In this document: positions 23,631 through 30,315 of the stretch, in pieces
How the letters are laid out: each line of letters begins with the position of its first letter
Position numbering within the stretch: the first letter of the stretch is position 1
NCBI RefSeq assembly: GCF_019175285.1
Contig: NC_056524.1
Location: forward strand, 102,315,351-102,379,350
DNA: 64,000 nucleotides
DNA from: Sceloporus undulatus
Taxonomy: Eukaryota > Chordata > Lepidosauria > Squamata > Phrynosomatidae
Reading direction: 5' to 3'
Position numbers and translations under genes: made by a program
Notes under the pieces: model-generated
Seen by the model: only the letters and a program-made list of their open reading frames with translations
Databases searched by the model: none
Told to the model about the DNA's origin: nothing

Positions 23631-26600
23631 TTTTATGCAGCCTTTCTCTCAGAGTGGGACCCAAGGCAGCGCTCTCTCTCTCTCTCTCTCACACACACAC
23701 CAACTAAAAACTTAGGTGTTATCAATATCATTTCCTACTTAGATTTTTTTTTTAAAAAAGTAAGGAATTTTAGAGACATTGGATTTTATCACATGGGGGA
23801 AAATTGGAGGATTCAAAATGCATTATCCAGGGAAAGTCGCGCGATTGCAGTATGATTATCACACGCATCACGATTAGAGCGGGCTTATCCCAGGAATGGT
23901 TATTTCCTGGTTATTCCCGGGACAAACCCACTCTAATCACAATGTCATGTGATAATCTTAGCCTCAGTAGCACAACTTTCCCTGGATAATGCCTTTGGAA
24001 TTCCCCAATTTCCCCAATGCGATAAAGTCTATTTTATCATGACGTTTTCTAGATTTATGCTATTCTCACATAAATAATCAGGGAGGGTGGTTTGTTTGTT
24101 TTTTGTAAAAGAAAAATAACAAAGAATGCAACACTTCTTAAAGAAAACATTTTCTAAAGTACTGACAATGGACTTTCAAATCCTGCAATGAACAAATTGG
24201 TTTTTTTTTTAAAAGTAGCTTTCGAACTTGTGCTCCCGTCCTGAAAAGAATACATTTTGATTATTTTTTTTTTTACTCTGCTCAAAACAAAAATATGTGG
24301 CTGAAGTAGGTTAAACTGACTGTTCTATAATCTGGTTAAGCAGTCACGTTGATTAAAGGAAGAGCTGTCTAGTTTCAGATAATATTGCAGATAACATCTT
24401 GCCTACTTTCCTTCCTTCACAGAAATGAATTCATCTCTGAAGTCCCCAGAGACCTCAGATTTGACCTTGTGTGACTCTTGCCCAACTTTGTATTGTGCAC
24501 CAAGGACAACATTTAATATGGTTGTTTGTGCCTTCAATAAAGGAGTGACTAGTAAATGTCAATGTGATTTTAGTTATTCATGAAATACATGCCTACAGTA
24601 TACATTTAATGACAAATCTCTGATATGCTAAAAAAGATGTATATGTTTTGTATATGATAATACAAAAATGTCAGTTTCTGTTAAAAACCTAATTAGTGGC
24701 AACTTAGAGCAACAGAAAGTAGAGAAAAAGCAAGAGAAGATATCTGGAAGAAAGTTCCTTAGGTTTATATCTAAGAGCCGATGAGGAAGTGGAGAAGTGA
24801 ACTTCCTAACCGGGGCAGTGCTGCAACCTTGTATTTGCAACAGCATTGTAGAGATAATTTTGTCTTTTAGGCATCCAGTATGCTATATATGGGCCGGCAT
24901 GGTTTGAATGTTTCATGGGAAACAAGGGTTCAAATCCCCATTCAGTCATGGAAACTCACTAGATGGCCTTGGATAAGTCACACCCTCTCAGCCTCACAGG
25001 AAGACCAATGGCAAACATAATTTCCCCCCCTAGTGTCGTCGTTTTTAATTTGTTTCTTATACTGAAGCCCTGAAAATTCTGTTATAGGGCAGTTTATAAA
25101 TATTTTTTTTCATTAGGATTGGAAAGCGGAGGGAAAGGGGGTGTTTGGTCATCAGGGGAAATGCAGATGAGGATGAGAAGAAAAAGTGTTAAGATCAAAT
25201 TGGGAAAGGAGTCACCACACAGATGTGCACATGCATGGACACACACACACACACACACTCCTGCCTCATAGCGCTTTCAGAAATCACTGCTGAGGCATGA
25301 AGAGTAAGGCATCAGGGCTGCTTTTTTAATGACCTTTATAAGCAATATTGCTGTTTGTTGTTGTTGTTAACTGCCCTCCAATCGATTTCAACCCATGGTG
25401 ACTGTATTGACCTGTATATAAGCCGACCCTGGATTTTAGGGTCAGTTTTTTGGGCATACATTTCTTGGACTGTAGTTGAGTCTATAAAGTACTTAGTAGT
25501 AGAAGAGATGGTTTTTGTATAGTCCCTGCGAGTTACATGTGTATTTAATACATGCCCTTAATAATACACTGGAAATATTTTGACTAGCCTCTAATATTTC
25601 CCAGTCATTTCAGTGAACTTTAACCCTATGGTTCTCCAACTTTTTAGCCTTGTGAACCCTTTTACATTTACATGGGGATGTCATGCACTCCCTACTCAAC
25701 ATAGTATATGAATAAAATATTCCATTGGTTTAGTGTGTGTATTGTCTCTTGCACATTCATATTTTGACATTTTTAAAGGAAATAACATCATTCAAATTAG
25801 AAGAGTTTTCTTTAAATAAATTCAATATTTAACACGTGTGCAAGTATTACACATACTGTTTCACAAAAAGCTACACCTTGCTTCTTATTTTCCTATGAGG
25901 AGGCCCAGGTGATGATGGTGGACCTGAGCAAGAGGCACTGCTGGCCACCTCTTCCACTGAGGGTCAGTGTGGACACTGGCTTTCCATCAGCCATTGTATA
26001 CCTAGGGCACACTACACTGTGTGGATGTGCTGGTTGAGGCTGCAGTATCATCTTGTCCTGAGAACCAGGACAGATAGGACAAGTGGGAGAAGAAGCATCA
26101 GTAACTAGGGTTGGGCTCCACCAGAACTAGCAAGCTTCCCTGCTGCTCTCTGTCTCCTCCTTCTGCTCCTCCCTCAGGTAGAAGCACCTGCTTCACACAT
26201 CCACCTTGCTTTTCTGTTCCTCTATAGAACAGTTTGGGGGGGGGTGGGAAGAGGAAGAGGAAGAGGAAGGAGGGATCAGAGCCTCCAAGTTTGGGAGGGG
26301 TAGTAGGGGTAGATGGGAGGGTTAAGGCCTCCAAGTCTTGCACCCCCCAGCAACTCTTGTGCCTTCAGCCAGTGGTACCACCCCACTGGCTGAGAACCAT
26401 TGCTTTAACTCCTCTCTTTTCTCTTTACAGCAATTACTGATGATGTCCAGTCATTTACTGAGAGAAGTCGAAGACTAATCATTATATTGAGTAGGAACTA
26501 CGTCTCTGACAAAGTCATGCTTGAGCTTGAAACGGGACTCCACAAGGCTTTAGTGGAAAGAAAAATTAAAGTAATATTAATAGAATACATGCCTGCAACT

Positions 26601-26792
26601 GATTTCGATTTCCTGCCCAAGTCTTTGCAACTTCTTTCATCCAGCCAAGTGGTGAAATGGGAAAAAGACAAATCACTGCCTTTAAATTCCAGGTTTTGGA
26701 AGAAGCTCCGCTACGCAATGCCTGCTAAACCCACCTGGAGAAAAAACACTAACTGCTTTGTGAGAGCAGAATCGTGTCAGCACAGCACATGA
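3706..26792 (+). CDS. IL18R1: IL18R1, interleukin-18 receptor alpha chain (whole gene, 10 coding exons)
   Basis: Ligand-binding chain of the IL-18 receptor, a plasma-membrane protein of the IL-1 receptor family that signals through MyD88. Joined exons (58, 229, 184, 151, 66, 154, 140, 165, 159 and 362 coding bases) give 1668 bases, a 555-residue protein plus stop; human IL18R1 is 541. Domains: signal peptide 1-19, three Ig domains about 21-327, membrane helix about 342-363, TIR domain about 386-535. TIR box 1 is YDAFVSY (387-393), box 2 is RDICPGG (429-435), box 3 is FW at 524-525. The segment [11 protein letters not shown] is identical to the human protein as I recall it, which separates it from IL1RL1 and IL1R1. 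All junctions are GT/AG and in phase. The next gene downstream is its partner IL18RAP. No upstream untranslated exon could be placed. Confidence 0.96.
3764..6198 (+). other. IL18R1: IL18R1 intron 1
   Basis: No coding exon seen. Contains a decayed LINE-tail-like A-rich stretch at 3850-3965, anonymous sequence 4000-5550 with a short open frame at 4684-4947 that resembles no IL-1R exon, and a MITE at 5573-5795. Confidence 0.6.
5573..5795. mobile_element. palindromic hAT-type MITE (family A)
   Basis: Termini GTGCATCTACACTGTAGAAA and CAGTGTAGATGTACC are inverted copies; AATAATGCAGTTTGACACCA pairs with GTCAAAATGCATTATTTC. One of the best preserved copies. Confidence 0.8.
6199..6427 (+). CDS. IL18R1: IL18R1 exon 2, Ig domain 1
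   Basis: Residues 20-96. Contains [14 protein letters not shown], close to the human FWPVELNDTGSY, the F/G-strand signature of the first Ig domain in this family. The acceptor is TTCTCAAG before 6199 and the donor GTAGGT after 6427. Enters phase 1, leaves phase 2. An unspliced frame continues upstream to 6111 but has no support as coding sequence. Confidence 0.95.
7173..7625. mobile_element. TA-flanked palindromic DNA transposon copy
   Basis: Starts CCGTATATACTCATGTA after TA and ends TAGTTGAGTATATACAG before TA. Repeating 'tata-agt' motifs inside. A related copy is at 28171-28566 and a fragment at 25408-25492. Confidence 0.7.
7727..7950 (+). repeat. tRNA-derived SINE (second family)
   Basis: TAGCGCAGTGGTTAAATGTC (A box region) and GGTTGCGAGTTCAATACTAG (B box) form a tRNA-like head, followed by a body ending AAACTGCTTAGGGAGTGCTT. 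Different from Sauria SINEs in the same window. Confidence 0.75.
8328..8910. mobile_element. GC-rich hairpin element with 13-bp target duplication
   Basis: Flanked by exact direct repeats CTATGTACAGATA at 8315-8327 and 8911-8923. Ends GGGTTGCCATA and TATGGCAAGC are inverted. 8368-8459 is a hairpin with arms of about 45 bases centred on CCTGGCCAGG. 8570-8800 holds several repeats of GGGGCTTGGGAGAAGCTCTC and its inverse. No protein-coding potential is credible. Confidence 0.75.
9016..9246 (-). repeat. Sauria SINE
   Basis: TTGACTTATGGTGACTCTAA, TTCAGAGGGGGTTTGTCTTT, TGAGGCTGAGAGATTGTGAT, then GAAATTCGAACCCTGA and CACTATGCTGGCTCTC, in reverse orientation. Confidence 0.86.
10884..10908. repeat. 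poly(A) run
   Basis: About 24 consecutive A residues just before the GC-rich MITE at 10915. Confidence 0.9.
10915..11284. mobile_element. GC-rich MITE with inverted ends (family G)
   Basis: Starts GGGCGGGTTACAGACCACCA and ends GGCGGTCTGTAGCGCACCA, an inverted match. Rich in CpG. Related copies: 59861-60165, probably 21603-21957. Confidence 0.68.
11381..11634. mobile_element. Tc1/mariner-type MITE, TA-flanked (family T)
   Basis: CAGTGGTGCCTCGGGTTACG at one end and CCCGAGGAACCACTG at the other, with TA on both sides (11379-11380, 11635-11636). Internal TTCGTAACCCGAAAA motif recurs many times. Same family as 49427-49688. Confidence 0.8.
12057..12240 (+). CDS. IL18R1: IL18R1 exon 3, Ig domain 2 first half
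   Basis: Residues 96-157, ending in the ITWYK motif typical of the exon that splits Ig domain 2. The acceptor is GCACAG and the donor GTATTT. Enters phase 2, leaves phase 0. CysTrp spacing (FNED...FACSD...TWYK) matches the family. Open frame continuing past 12240 is intron. Confidence 0.94.
12540..12636. mobile_element. short TA-flanked palindromic MITE
   Basis: CAGTCGCCTCTCTGTTTTCA and its inverted end TGAAAACAGAGGAGTGACTG, flanked by TA. Inside IL18R1 intron 3. Confidence 0.75.
13025..13345. repeat. GC-rich interspersed repeat
   Basis: GC content well above the intron around it, with self-complementary motifs such as GACCAGAAGTCTG/TGGCCAGAAGTC. Gives overlapping open frames on both strands, typical of repeat. 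Family not identified. Confidence 0.4.
13356..13432 (-). repeat. Sauria SINE tail fragment
   Basis: TTGCCTTCAAGTCGTTTTTG then GTGACCCTGTCACAGGGTTT and CTTGGCAAGG, the RTE-derived tail end only. Confidence 0.7.
13622..13772 (+). CDS. IL18R1: IL18R1 exon 4, Ig domain 2 second half
   Basis: Residues 158-208. Starts NCSRIENQ, parallel to human NCKKLLLE, and holds [16 protein letters not shown], the DxGxYxC signature. The acceptor is TTAAACAG and the donor GTAAGA. Enters phase 0, leaves phase 1. This exon lacks an ATG and is easily missed by simple ORF searches. Confidence 0.94.
14606..14671 (+). CDS. IL18R1: IL18R1 exon 5, linker between Ig domains 2 and 3
   Basis: A 66-base phase 1-1 exon encoding residues 208-230, including [15 protein letters not shown]. 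It corresponds to the human segment that begins DRSNIVPVLLGPK. The acceptor is TCTCCTCAAG and the donor GTACCT. It was found by position and phase, as the family has a short exon here. Confidence 0.88.
14798..15065. repeat. LINE 3'-end-like repeat
   Basis: ATTTATACCCCACCCTATAT followed by an A-rich stretch with ATTAAAA motifs, then AATAGCCAAGTTTTAACCTG. This pattern is typical of LINE 3' regions in reptiles; the family was not determined. Confidence 0.45.
15295..15455. mobile_element. palindromic hAT-type MITE (family A)
   Basis: CAAAACACACTGCAGAAATA and GCAGTGTGTTTTG at the ends, with GGCAGTTAAAGTGGTCTCAA internal. Part of the central palindrome is missing. Confidence 0.65.
15588..15665. 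mobile_element. terminal fragment of Tigger-like MITE
   Basis: AGATAAGGAATATTCAACCTG before TA, matching the end of the complete copy at 57866-58191. Confidence 0.6.
16033..16186 (+). CDS. IL18R1: IL18R1 exon 6, Ig domain 3 first half
   Basis: Residues 230-281: [13 protein letters not shown] and FTFSWSRN give the Cys and Trp of the Ig core; human has KNVRLNCSALL here. Acceptor TTGCATAG, donor GTAAGT after 16186. Enters phase 1, leaves phase 2. The splice falls inside a TAG that would otherwise be a stop. Confidence 0.92.
16556..16612. repeat. (TAC/TAT)n-like trinucleotide run
   Basis: ACTACTATTACTACCACTAC and following ATAATAATAATAG within IL18R1 intron 6; both-strand open frames here are artefacts of the run. 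Confidence 0.8.
17588..17694. mobile_element. half copy of family A MITE
   Basis: GAGCCATGGCAGTTTTAAGT, TGGATTATTTCTGCAGTGTG and GGATGCAGCC give the right half only. Confidence 0.65.
18234..18373 (+). CDS. IL18R1: IL18R1 exon 7, Ig domain 3 second half
   Basis: Residues 281-328. [20 protein letters not shown] matches the human LRIENIGESNLNVLYNCTVAS region with the conserved YxC. The acceptor is GTTGACAG and the donor GTATTG. Enters phase 2, leaves phase 1. A palindromic MITE starts only 13 bases after the donor GT (18387). Confidence 0.94.
18387..18545. mobile_element. MITE 13 bp past the IL18R1 exon 7 donor
   Basis: CAGGGACATAGCCAGGATTT and the inverted GGCTACGTCCCTG are the ends; the direct repeat CATAATT flanks both sides (18380-18386, 18546-18552). 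Ends with CAGGGA/TCCCTG and a target repeat of 7-8 bases suggest hAT. Confidence 0.8.
18824..19041. mobile_element. palindromic hAT-type MITE (family A)
   Basis: CAGTTTGACACCACTTTAAC and GTTAAAGTGAAACTACTTTA with GGGATTTATAGTTT and AAACTACAGGATTC as pairing inner parts. Confidence 0.72.
19353..19530. mobile_element. family A MITE, right end lost
   Basis: TGCATCTTCACTGTAGAAAT left end, AATGCAGTTTGACACTACTT; the right arm stops near ATTAAAGTGATAGG. Confidence 0.65.
20009..20173 (+). CDS. IL18R1: IL18R1 exon 8, membrane helix and juxtamembrane
   Basis: Residues 328-383. A long apolar run from Gly342 to Phe363 is followed by [19 protein letters not shown], the conserved juxtamembrane segment (human RVDLVLFYRHLTRRDETL). 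The acceptor is TCACCTAG and the donor GTAAAG. Phase 1-1. Confidence 0.96.
20327..20600. mobile_element. Tigger-like MITE, right part lost
   Basis: CAGGTTGAGACTCCTTTATC, then GGACCAGAAGTGTTTTAGAT and ATAATAAGATATCTTGAAGT, collinear with the whole copy at 57866-58191. In IL18R1 intron 8, about 150 bases after the membrane exon. Confidence 0.65.
20717..20749. repeat. (CAT)n microsatellite
   Basis: About eleven CAT units in IL18R1 intron 8. Confidence 0.9.
21114..21272 (+). CDS. IL18R1: IL18R1 exon 9, TIR domain boxes 1 and 2
   Basis: Residues 383-436, [16 protein letters not shown] to [15 protein letters not shown]. Both TIR boxes are intact, including the Arg-Asp of box 2 and the PGG turn of the BB loop that binds MyD88. 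The acceptor is ATTTTTAG and the donor GTAAGA. Phase 1-1. Confidence 0.97.
21603..21957. mobile_element. GC-rich MITE (family G, diverged)
   Basis: Inner GTCCCGGGAGCAAAAAGAAG and GCAGCTTCTTGG match the layout of the 59861 copy (GCGCGGAGCAAAAAAGAAGC, GGAGCTTCTTCTTG). Right end CATCTGTAGCGGGCC. Both-strand open frames come from high GC. Confidence 0.55.
22780..22990 (+). repeat. Sauria SINE, decayed
   Basis: GAAGCACCACAGTATAGTGG head, AACCCACTAGGTGGCATTAG, CTTGCCAAGAAAATCCAAGG and GAATCGACTTGAAAGCACAT tail; the B box region is poorly kept. Confidence 0.7.
23102..23323. mobile_element. TA-flanked palindromic MITE
   Basis: CAATCAACCCTCTGTTTTTG and CAAACAGAGGGCAACTG are inverted ends next to TA. 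Larger relative of the 12540-12636 element. Confidence 0.7.
23418..23587 (-). repeat. Sauria SINE, internal deletion
   Basis: TCATGTCATCTCTGACTTAT, ACCCTAAAGTGAACCTACCA, then directly GGGGCTGAGAGCAGGTGATT and CCTGATCTCCAGAGTCACAG. Followed by a CAT run. Confidence 0.75.
23588..23630. repeat. (CAT)n microsatellite
   Basis: About fourteen CAT units; read on the + strand it gives a poly-His open frame that is not a gene. A (CT)n/(CA)n run follows at 23671-23700. Confidence 0.92.
24890..25025 (+). repeat. Sauria SINE, 5' part
   Basis: GGTTCAAATCCCCATTCAGT (B box) and TAAGTCACACCCTCTCAGCC; the RTE tail is missing. Confidence 0.7.
25408..25492. mobile_element. fragment of TA-flanked palindrome (7173 type)
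   Basis: CTGTATATAAGCCGACCCTG and TGTAGTTGAGTCTATAAAG resemble the ends of the element at 7173-7625. A SINE tail piece (25355-25405) abuts it. Confidence 0.55.
25625..26402. mobile_element. hAT-like element ending next to IL18R1 exon 10
   Basis: CCTATGGTTCTCCAACTTTT and the right end CTGGCTGAGAACCATTG are inverted, and CTTTAAC flanks both sides (25618-25624, 26403-26409). The body contains GGAGGCCCAGGTGATGATGG and a G-rich part that yields open frames. No transposase recognised. Confidence 0.65.
26431..26792 (+). CDS. IL18R1: IL18R1 exon 10, TIR C-terminal half and stop
   Basis: Residues 436-555 and TGA at 26790-26792. [33 protein letters not shown] and [14 protein letters not shown] follow the human protein closely; the last 20 or so residues are divergent. 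The acceptor CTCTTTACAG has a short pyrimidine tract directly after the end of a hAT-like repeat (25625-26402). Introns 6 to 9 all leave phase 1 or 2 as expected. Confidence 0.97.
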
Positions 26793-26844
26793 ACAACCAG
26801 CATTTTGTGCACCATATTGGCATTGTCCCTGATGAGAATTTTAC

Positions 26845-27235
26845 TTGTATTCTACTTCAGCCCACCATCCTCAGAAACATGACTGGAAGACCATGAGTTT
26901 TTTCACTGGCTGCTTCCAGGCTGTGGCACTCACTGCTGTGGGGAACTCAACCAACACCTTTGTCCTGTTGGCAAGCAAAGGCCTTTTTGTTCAAGTAGAC
27001 TTCTGGAAATTGGCTGCTGAGGAAGGCACTTTGAACATGTGATGTACTTTCCTGTTGATGTGCTTTTCAATGGGTTTTAATTCAGGTGTGTTTAAATGAA
27101 AACATTGGTTTGTCTTCTAATATTATAATTTATTATGTTTTATATGTATTGTTTTTAAAATTGTGAGCTTCCTTGAGAACTCATTTTGGGGAAAGGACAG
27201 TCATGAATCAATCAATCAAACAAACAAATAAATGG
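26845..27235. repeat. probable LINE-derived 3' tail in IL18R1 3' flank
   Basis: TTTTAAAATTGTGAGCTTCC followed by ATCAATCAAACAAACAAATA is the usual ending of decayed reptile LINE or SINE tails. The gene's 3' UTR may run into it. Confidence 0.4.
27227..27232 (+). promoter_or_regulatory. IL18R1: AATAAA, possible IL18R1 polyadenylation signal
   Basis: The first AATAAA downstream of the IL18R1 stop, 435 bases on. It lies at the A-rich end of what looks like a LINE-type 3' tail (27040-27235), so it may be repeat sequence that the gene has recruited, or unused. Confidence 0.35.
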
Positions 27236-27511
27236 ATACACAAATAGCACTTGCAAGCAGGAGAATTGCTAAAGGGCTTAAAAGAGAACACATTATTTCT
27301 TTTTTATGGTCAGATTTTATGCAGATTTTTCACAATTATAGAACTGTGTGTTTATACACATTTGAATTGATGCTATCTTTATTTTCAGAAACATCTTTGT
27401 GTGTGGGGAAAAAGCTTCCACTGACACGAAAATACAACAGCAATTTAAAACCCACATCTAATGTAAGAAAAAAGAGTGAGAATGTTCAAGCAATATGTTA
27501 CTGACTGTGGG

Positions 27512-27706
27512 TGCATCTACACTGTAGAAATAATGTAGTTTGACATCATGATATGGAATTCTGGGATTTATAGTTTTACAAAGTTTTTTTGCCTTCTCTG
27601 CCAAAGAGGTGCCTCACAAAACTACAAATTCCAAGATTCTGTAGGATGAAGCCATGGCAATTAAAGTGGTGTTAAACTGCATTATTTCTATGGTGTAGAT
27701 GCATTC
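27512..27706. mobile_element. palindromic hAT-type MITE (family A)
   Basis: GTGCATCTACACTGTAGAAA and TATGGTGTAGATGCATTC ends; GGGATTTATAGTTT pairs with AAACTACAAATTCC. Confidence 0.75.
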
Positions 27707-28170
27707 AGTGAGACAAAGAGGAGAAGCAGAAATGGAGGCTCAGATAACAGGAGAGGTCAAGGCAGTTATGGGGCTGGGATACTCTGAGCTGCTGCTGGAG
27801 TATCCTGGCCAGTGCAGACCTTTGCAAAGGTCAAAATACTGTAAAAGCAAGTATACATTAGTGATCTAATGCCTGTTATCCAAGGAGTTTTCTGGATGAT
27901 ATGTCATATGCCAAGTTACTTATCAGTGATTGGATCCAAGAGGAGATTTAACAGCATTCAAACTTTATATCCCATGCTTTTTTTATTCCATTACATTTGG
28001 AAGGTATTTAGATAACTGAATGTTTAAACAGTTCTGCAAGGAGGTGATCTATGCTTTGTATTCATGTTGCTCAGGACTTCCTACTGATTACACATGTATG
28101 AAAGTGAGGTATGCTTTCTGTGGGAATATCCAAAATTGGTGGGGATTACACATCAATTTTGCTTTGGACT

Positions 28171-28566
28171 TATTGTATATACTCATGTATAAGTCTAGAA
28201 ATATTAGTCAAAACATTGACCCCCAAAATCTGAGTTGACTTATCTATGGGTCAAAGTAAGTACTGTACTTTAACTCTCGTAAAAATAGAAACCATCTCCT
28301 GGTGAAATGCAAGAGTGTAATCTTCCTGGAAGCACTAACCTTCCTCTATTCTCTCATCTATCTATCGTTCAGTGTGAACACAAACAGTTATGTCTCCTGC
28401 AGTTTTGTAAGTTCTTTGGCATTGTTTCATCCTTTAGATCCTTTGTTATATGACCCTAAGTCTTACTCTCAACTTATCCACGGGTTATATCAAAATCCAT
28501 CATTTAGGCCCCTAAACCTGCTTTCGACTTATACTTGAGATCGACTTATAGTTGAGTATATAGGGT
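28171..28566. mobile_element. TA-flanked palindromic DNA transposon copy
   Basis: TGTATATACTCATGTATAAG at the left and GACTTATAGTTGAGTATATA at the right; same family as 7173-7625. Middle part differs and may be a later insertion. Confidence 0.65.
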
Positions 28567-29451
28567 AAAACCTCCACTCTTAGCCCTGTGTATTGCAAGC
28601 ATGAAGCCCCAAGATCCTTCCCAATTAGGAATTTTGACCCCAGTGTGGCATCAGTGTGGTACAAAATACAAGAAAATAATGCAGAGTAATATTGAAGAGT
28701 GTGACATATACATAGTGTGAATTCTGAATTTTTCAGAGGCTGAGCTGACAGTTGCATCTAATTACATGCAACTGTGCACTTCACTTAGAGGGGTTGAGTC
28801 TAATAGTGCCTGTCTATGAATGGGACAAATTCTGCTTGTGGAAAGTGTTTGATCCATAAAATGACTCTGCCAATAAGGGGGATGTTTTTTGTTTTGTTTT
28901 GTTTTTTACTAATTCCCCAATTTCAGCACCTTCCAAATTGTTCTAGAGAATCCATCCAATTTAGCTGAGCAGAATTTCAGGGAACTGCAGGGAGAGGAGG
29001 AGCTAGTGAACACACCTCCCCAGTCCCCTTAACTCAAGTCAAGAGGCTTCTGAATATGTTGACCATGCAGACAAAAATGGCAAGATGATAACAAAGTAAG
29101 TTGATAATAAAAAATTTACTACAGGTACATATTGCACTAACAATTATGCTTCAGTGACAGGACTCATACCAAAATTTTGGTAAATGTAGCGGGGAACTGT
29201 ATTTCACCAAAATTGTACCATGGAGATTTATCCAAGGAAGTAACCTTACGCAGCAAATTTTGGTCTTTAAACACTTTATCATAAAACGTCTCACACCCCA
29301 TTACACAAATTGTTTTTGACAATCACTATTTCAAACAGGGATCTTCAAGCCATTTTTGCAAACTAATGGCATTTGTCTTGAAAAATGGACAAAATTGAGA
29401 TTTATATTAAATAGGCGAGACAGTCTGGAAATATGGGGGGGGGGAATGGTA

Positions 29452-29683
29452 CAGTCGGCCCTTCTTATGCACGGATTTTTTATACATGGATTCAAGCATC
29501 CATGGTTTGAAAATGTTAAAAAAAAGTATAAATTTCAAATAGCAAACCTTGATTTTTCCATTTTTTAAATAAGGGACAGCATTTTGCTATGTCATTATAT
29601 TTAATGGGACTTGAGCATCCACAGATTTTGTTATCCACAGGGGATCTTGGAACCAAACCCCAGCGTATAACAAGGGTCCACTG
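29452..29683. mobile_element. Tigger-like MITE, TA-flanked
   Basis: CAGTCGGCCCTTCTTATGCA to CAAGGGTCCACTG between TA dinucleotides; internal ATGGGACTTGAGCATCCACA and CTTGATTTTTCCATTTT are common to a widespread vertebrate Tigger-derived family. Confidence 0.75.
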
Positions 29684-29734
29684 TACTGTCTTGTTTAAAA
29701 CAGTATGTATGGTCAGCCTACCTCTGAATAAAAA

Positions 29735-30315
29735 GCATGAATAGAAAAGGAGCACTGGATAAGTCCAATAGAAACTGGAAGATTTGGGATAGGGTAGGAC
29801 ATTACCTTAAGACTGGAAGGTGTCTCAAGAAACCAGGATGGATGACTAATGAACTTTCAACTGAGCTAAGTTTGAAACGGAACATGTATAAGAAATGGAA
29901 AAAGGGGGAAATCACGAAAAAGAAATTCTAAGAAATAACAGGCATGTAAAGAACGAACTCAGGCTTGCTAGAGAGGTTAAGAACAATAAAAAGGGCTTTT
30001 TTGGATATGTCCGCAGCAAAAGGAAGAAGAAGGAAACGGTAGGGCCACTGCATGGAGAAGATGGCAAAATGCTAACAGAAGACAGAGAAAAGGCAGAATT
30101 ACTCAACACCTTCTTTGCCTCAGTCTTCTCAGAAAAGGCAAAGGGTGCTCAACCTGAGGATAATGGAGCAGAGGACAGAATAGGGGAATTTCAGCACAGA
30201 ATAAGTAAAGAGATAGTAGAGGAATACCTTGTTAATCTAAATGAATTTAAGTCTTGAGGACCAGATGAACTACATCCAAGGGTATTAAAATAACTGGCAA
30301 ATTTCTTTTCATAAA
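29735..30315 (+). mobile_element. CR1-type LINE ORF2 relic
   Basis: Frames read ITKKKF, then RLAREVKNNKKGFFGYVRSK, VGPLHGEDGKMLTEDREKAE and LLNTFFASVFSEK, then GPDELHPRVLK. That is the linker between endonuclease and reverse transcriptase of CR1-like LINEs, where 'GP.L....G.L..D...A..LN.FFASVF' is typical. Several frame changes and stops; both ends are missing, so it is dead. Confidence 0.82.

Larger units (their letters stand above)
21273..26430 (+). other. IL18R1: IL18R1 intron 9
   Basis: 5.2 kb intron between the two TIR exons. Holds a GC-rich MITE (21603-21957), SINEs (22780-22990, 23418-23587, 24890-25025), a TA-flanked palindrome (23102-23323), a CAT run and a long hAT-like copy that ends just before the last exon. 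No extra exon seen. Confidence 0.65.

Noticed and set aside
23475-23855. 126-codon frame with a poly-His run
   Set aside because: The His run is the (CAT)n microsatellite and the start is in a SINE.
29895-30257. 120-codon Lys-rich frame as a host gene
   Set aside because: Matches CR1-type ORF2 linker sequence and is followed by the start of a broken reverse transcriptase.
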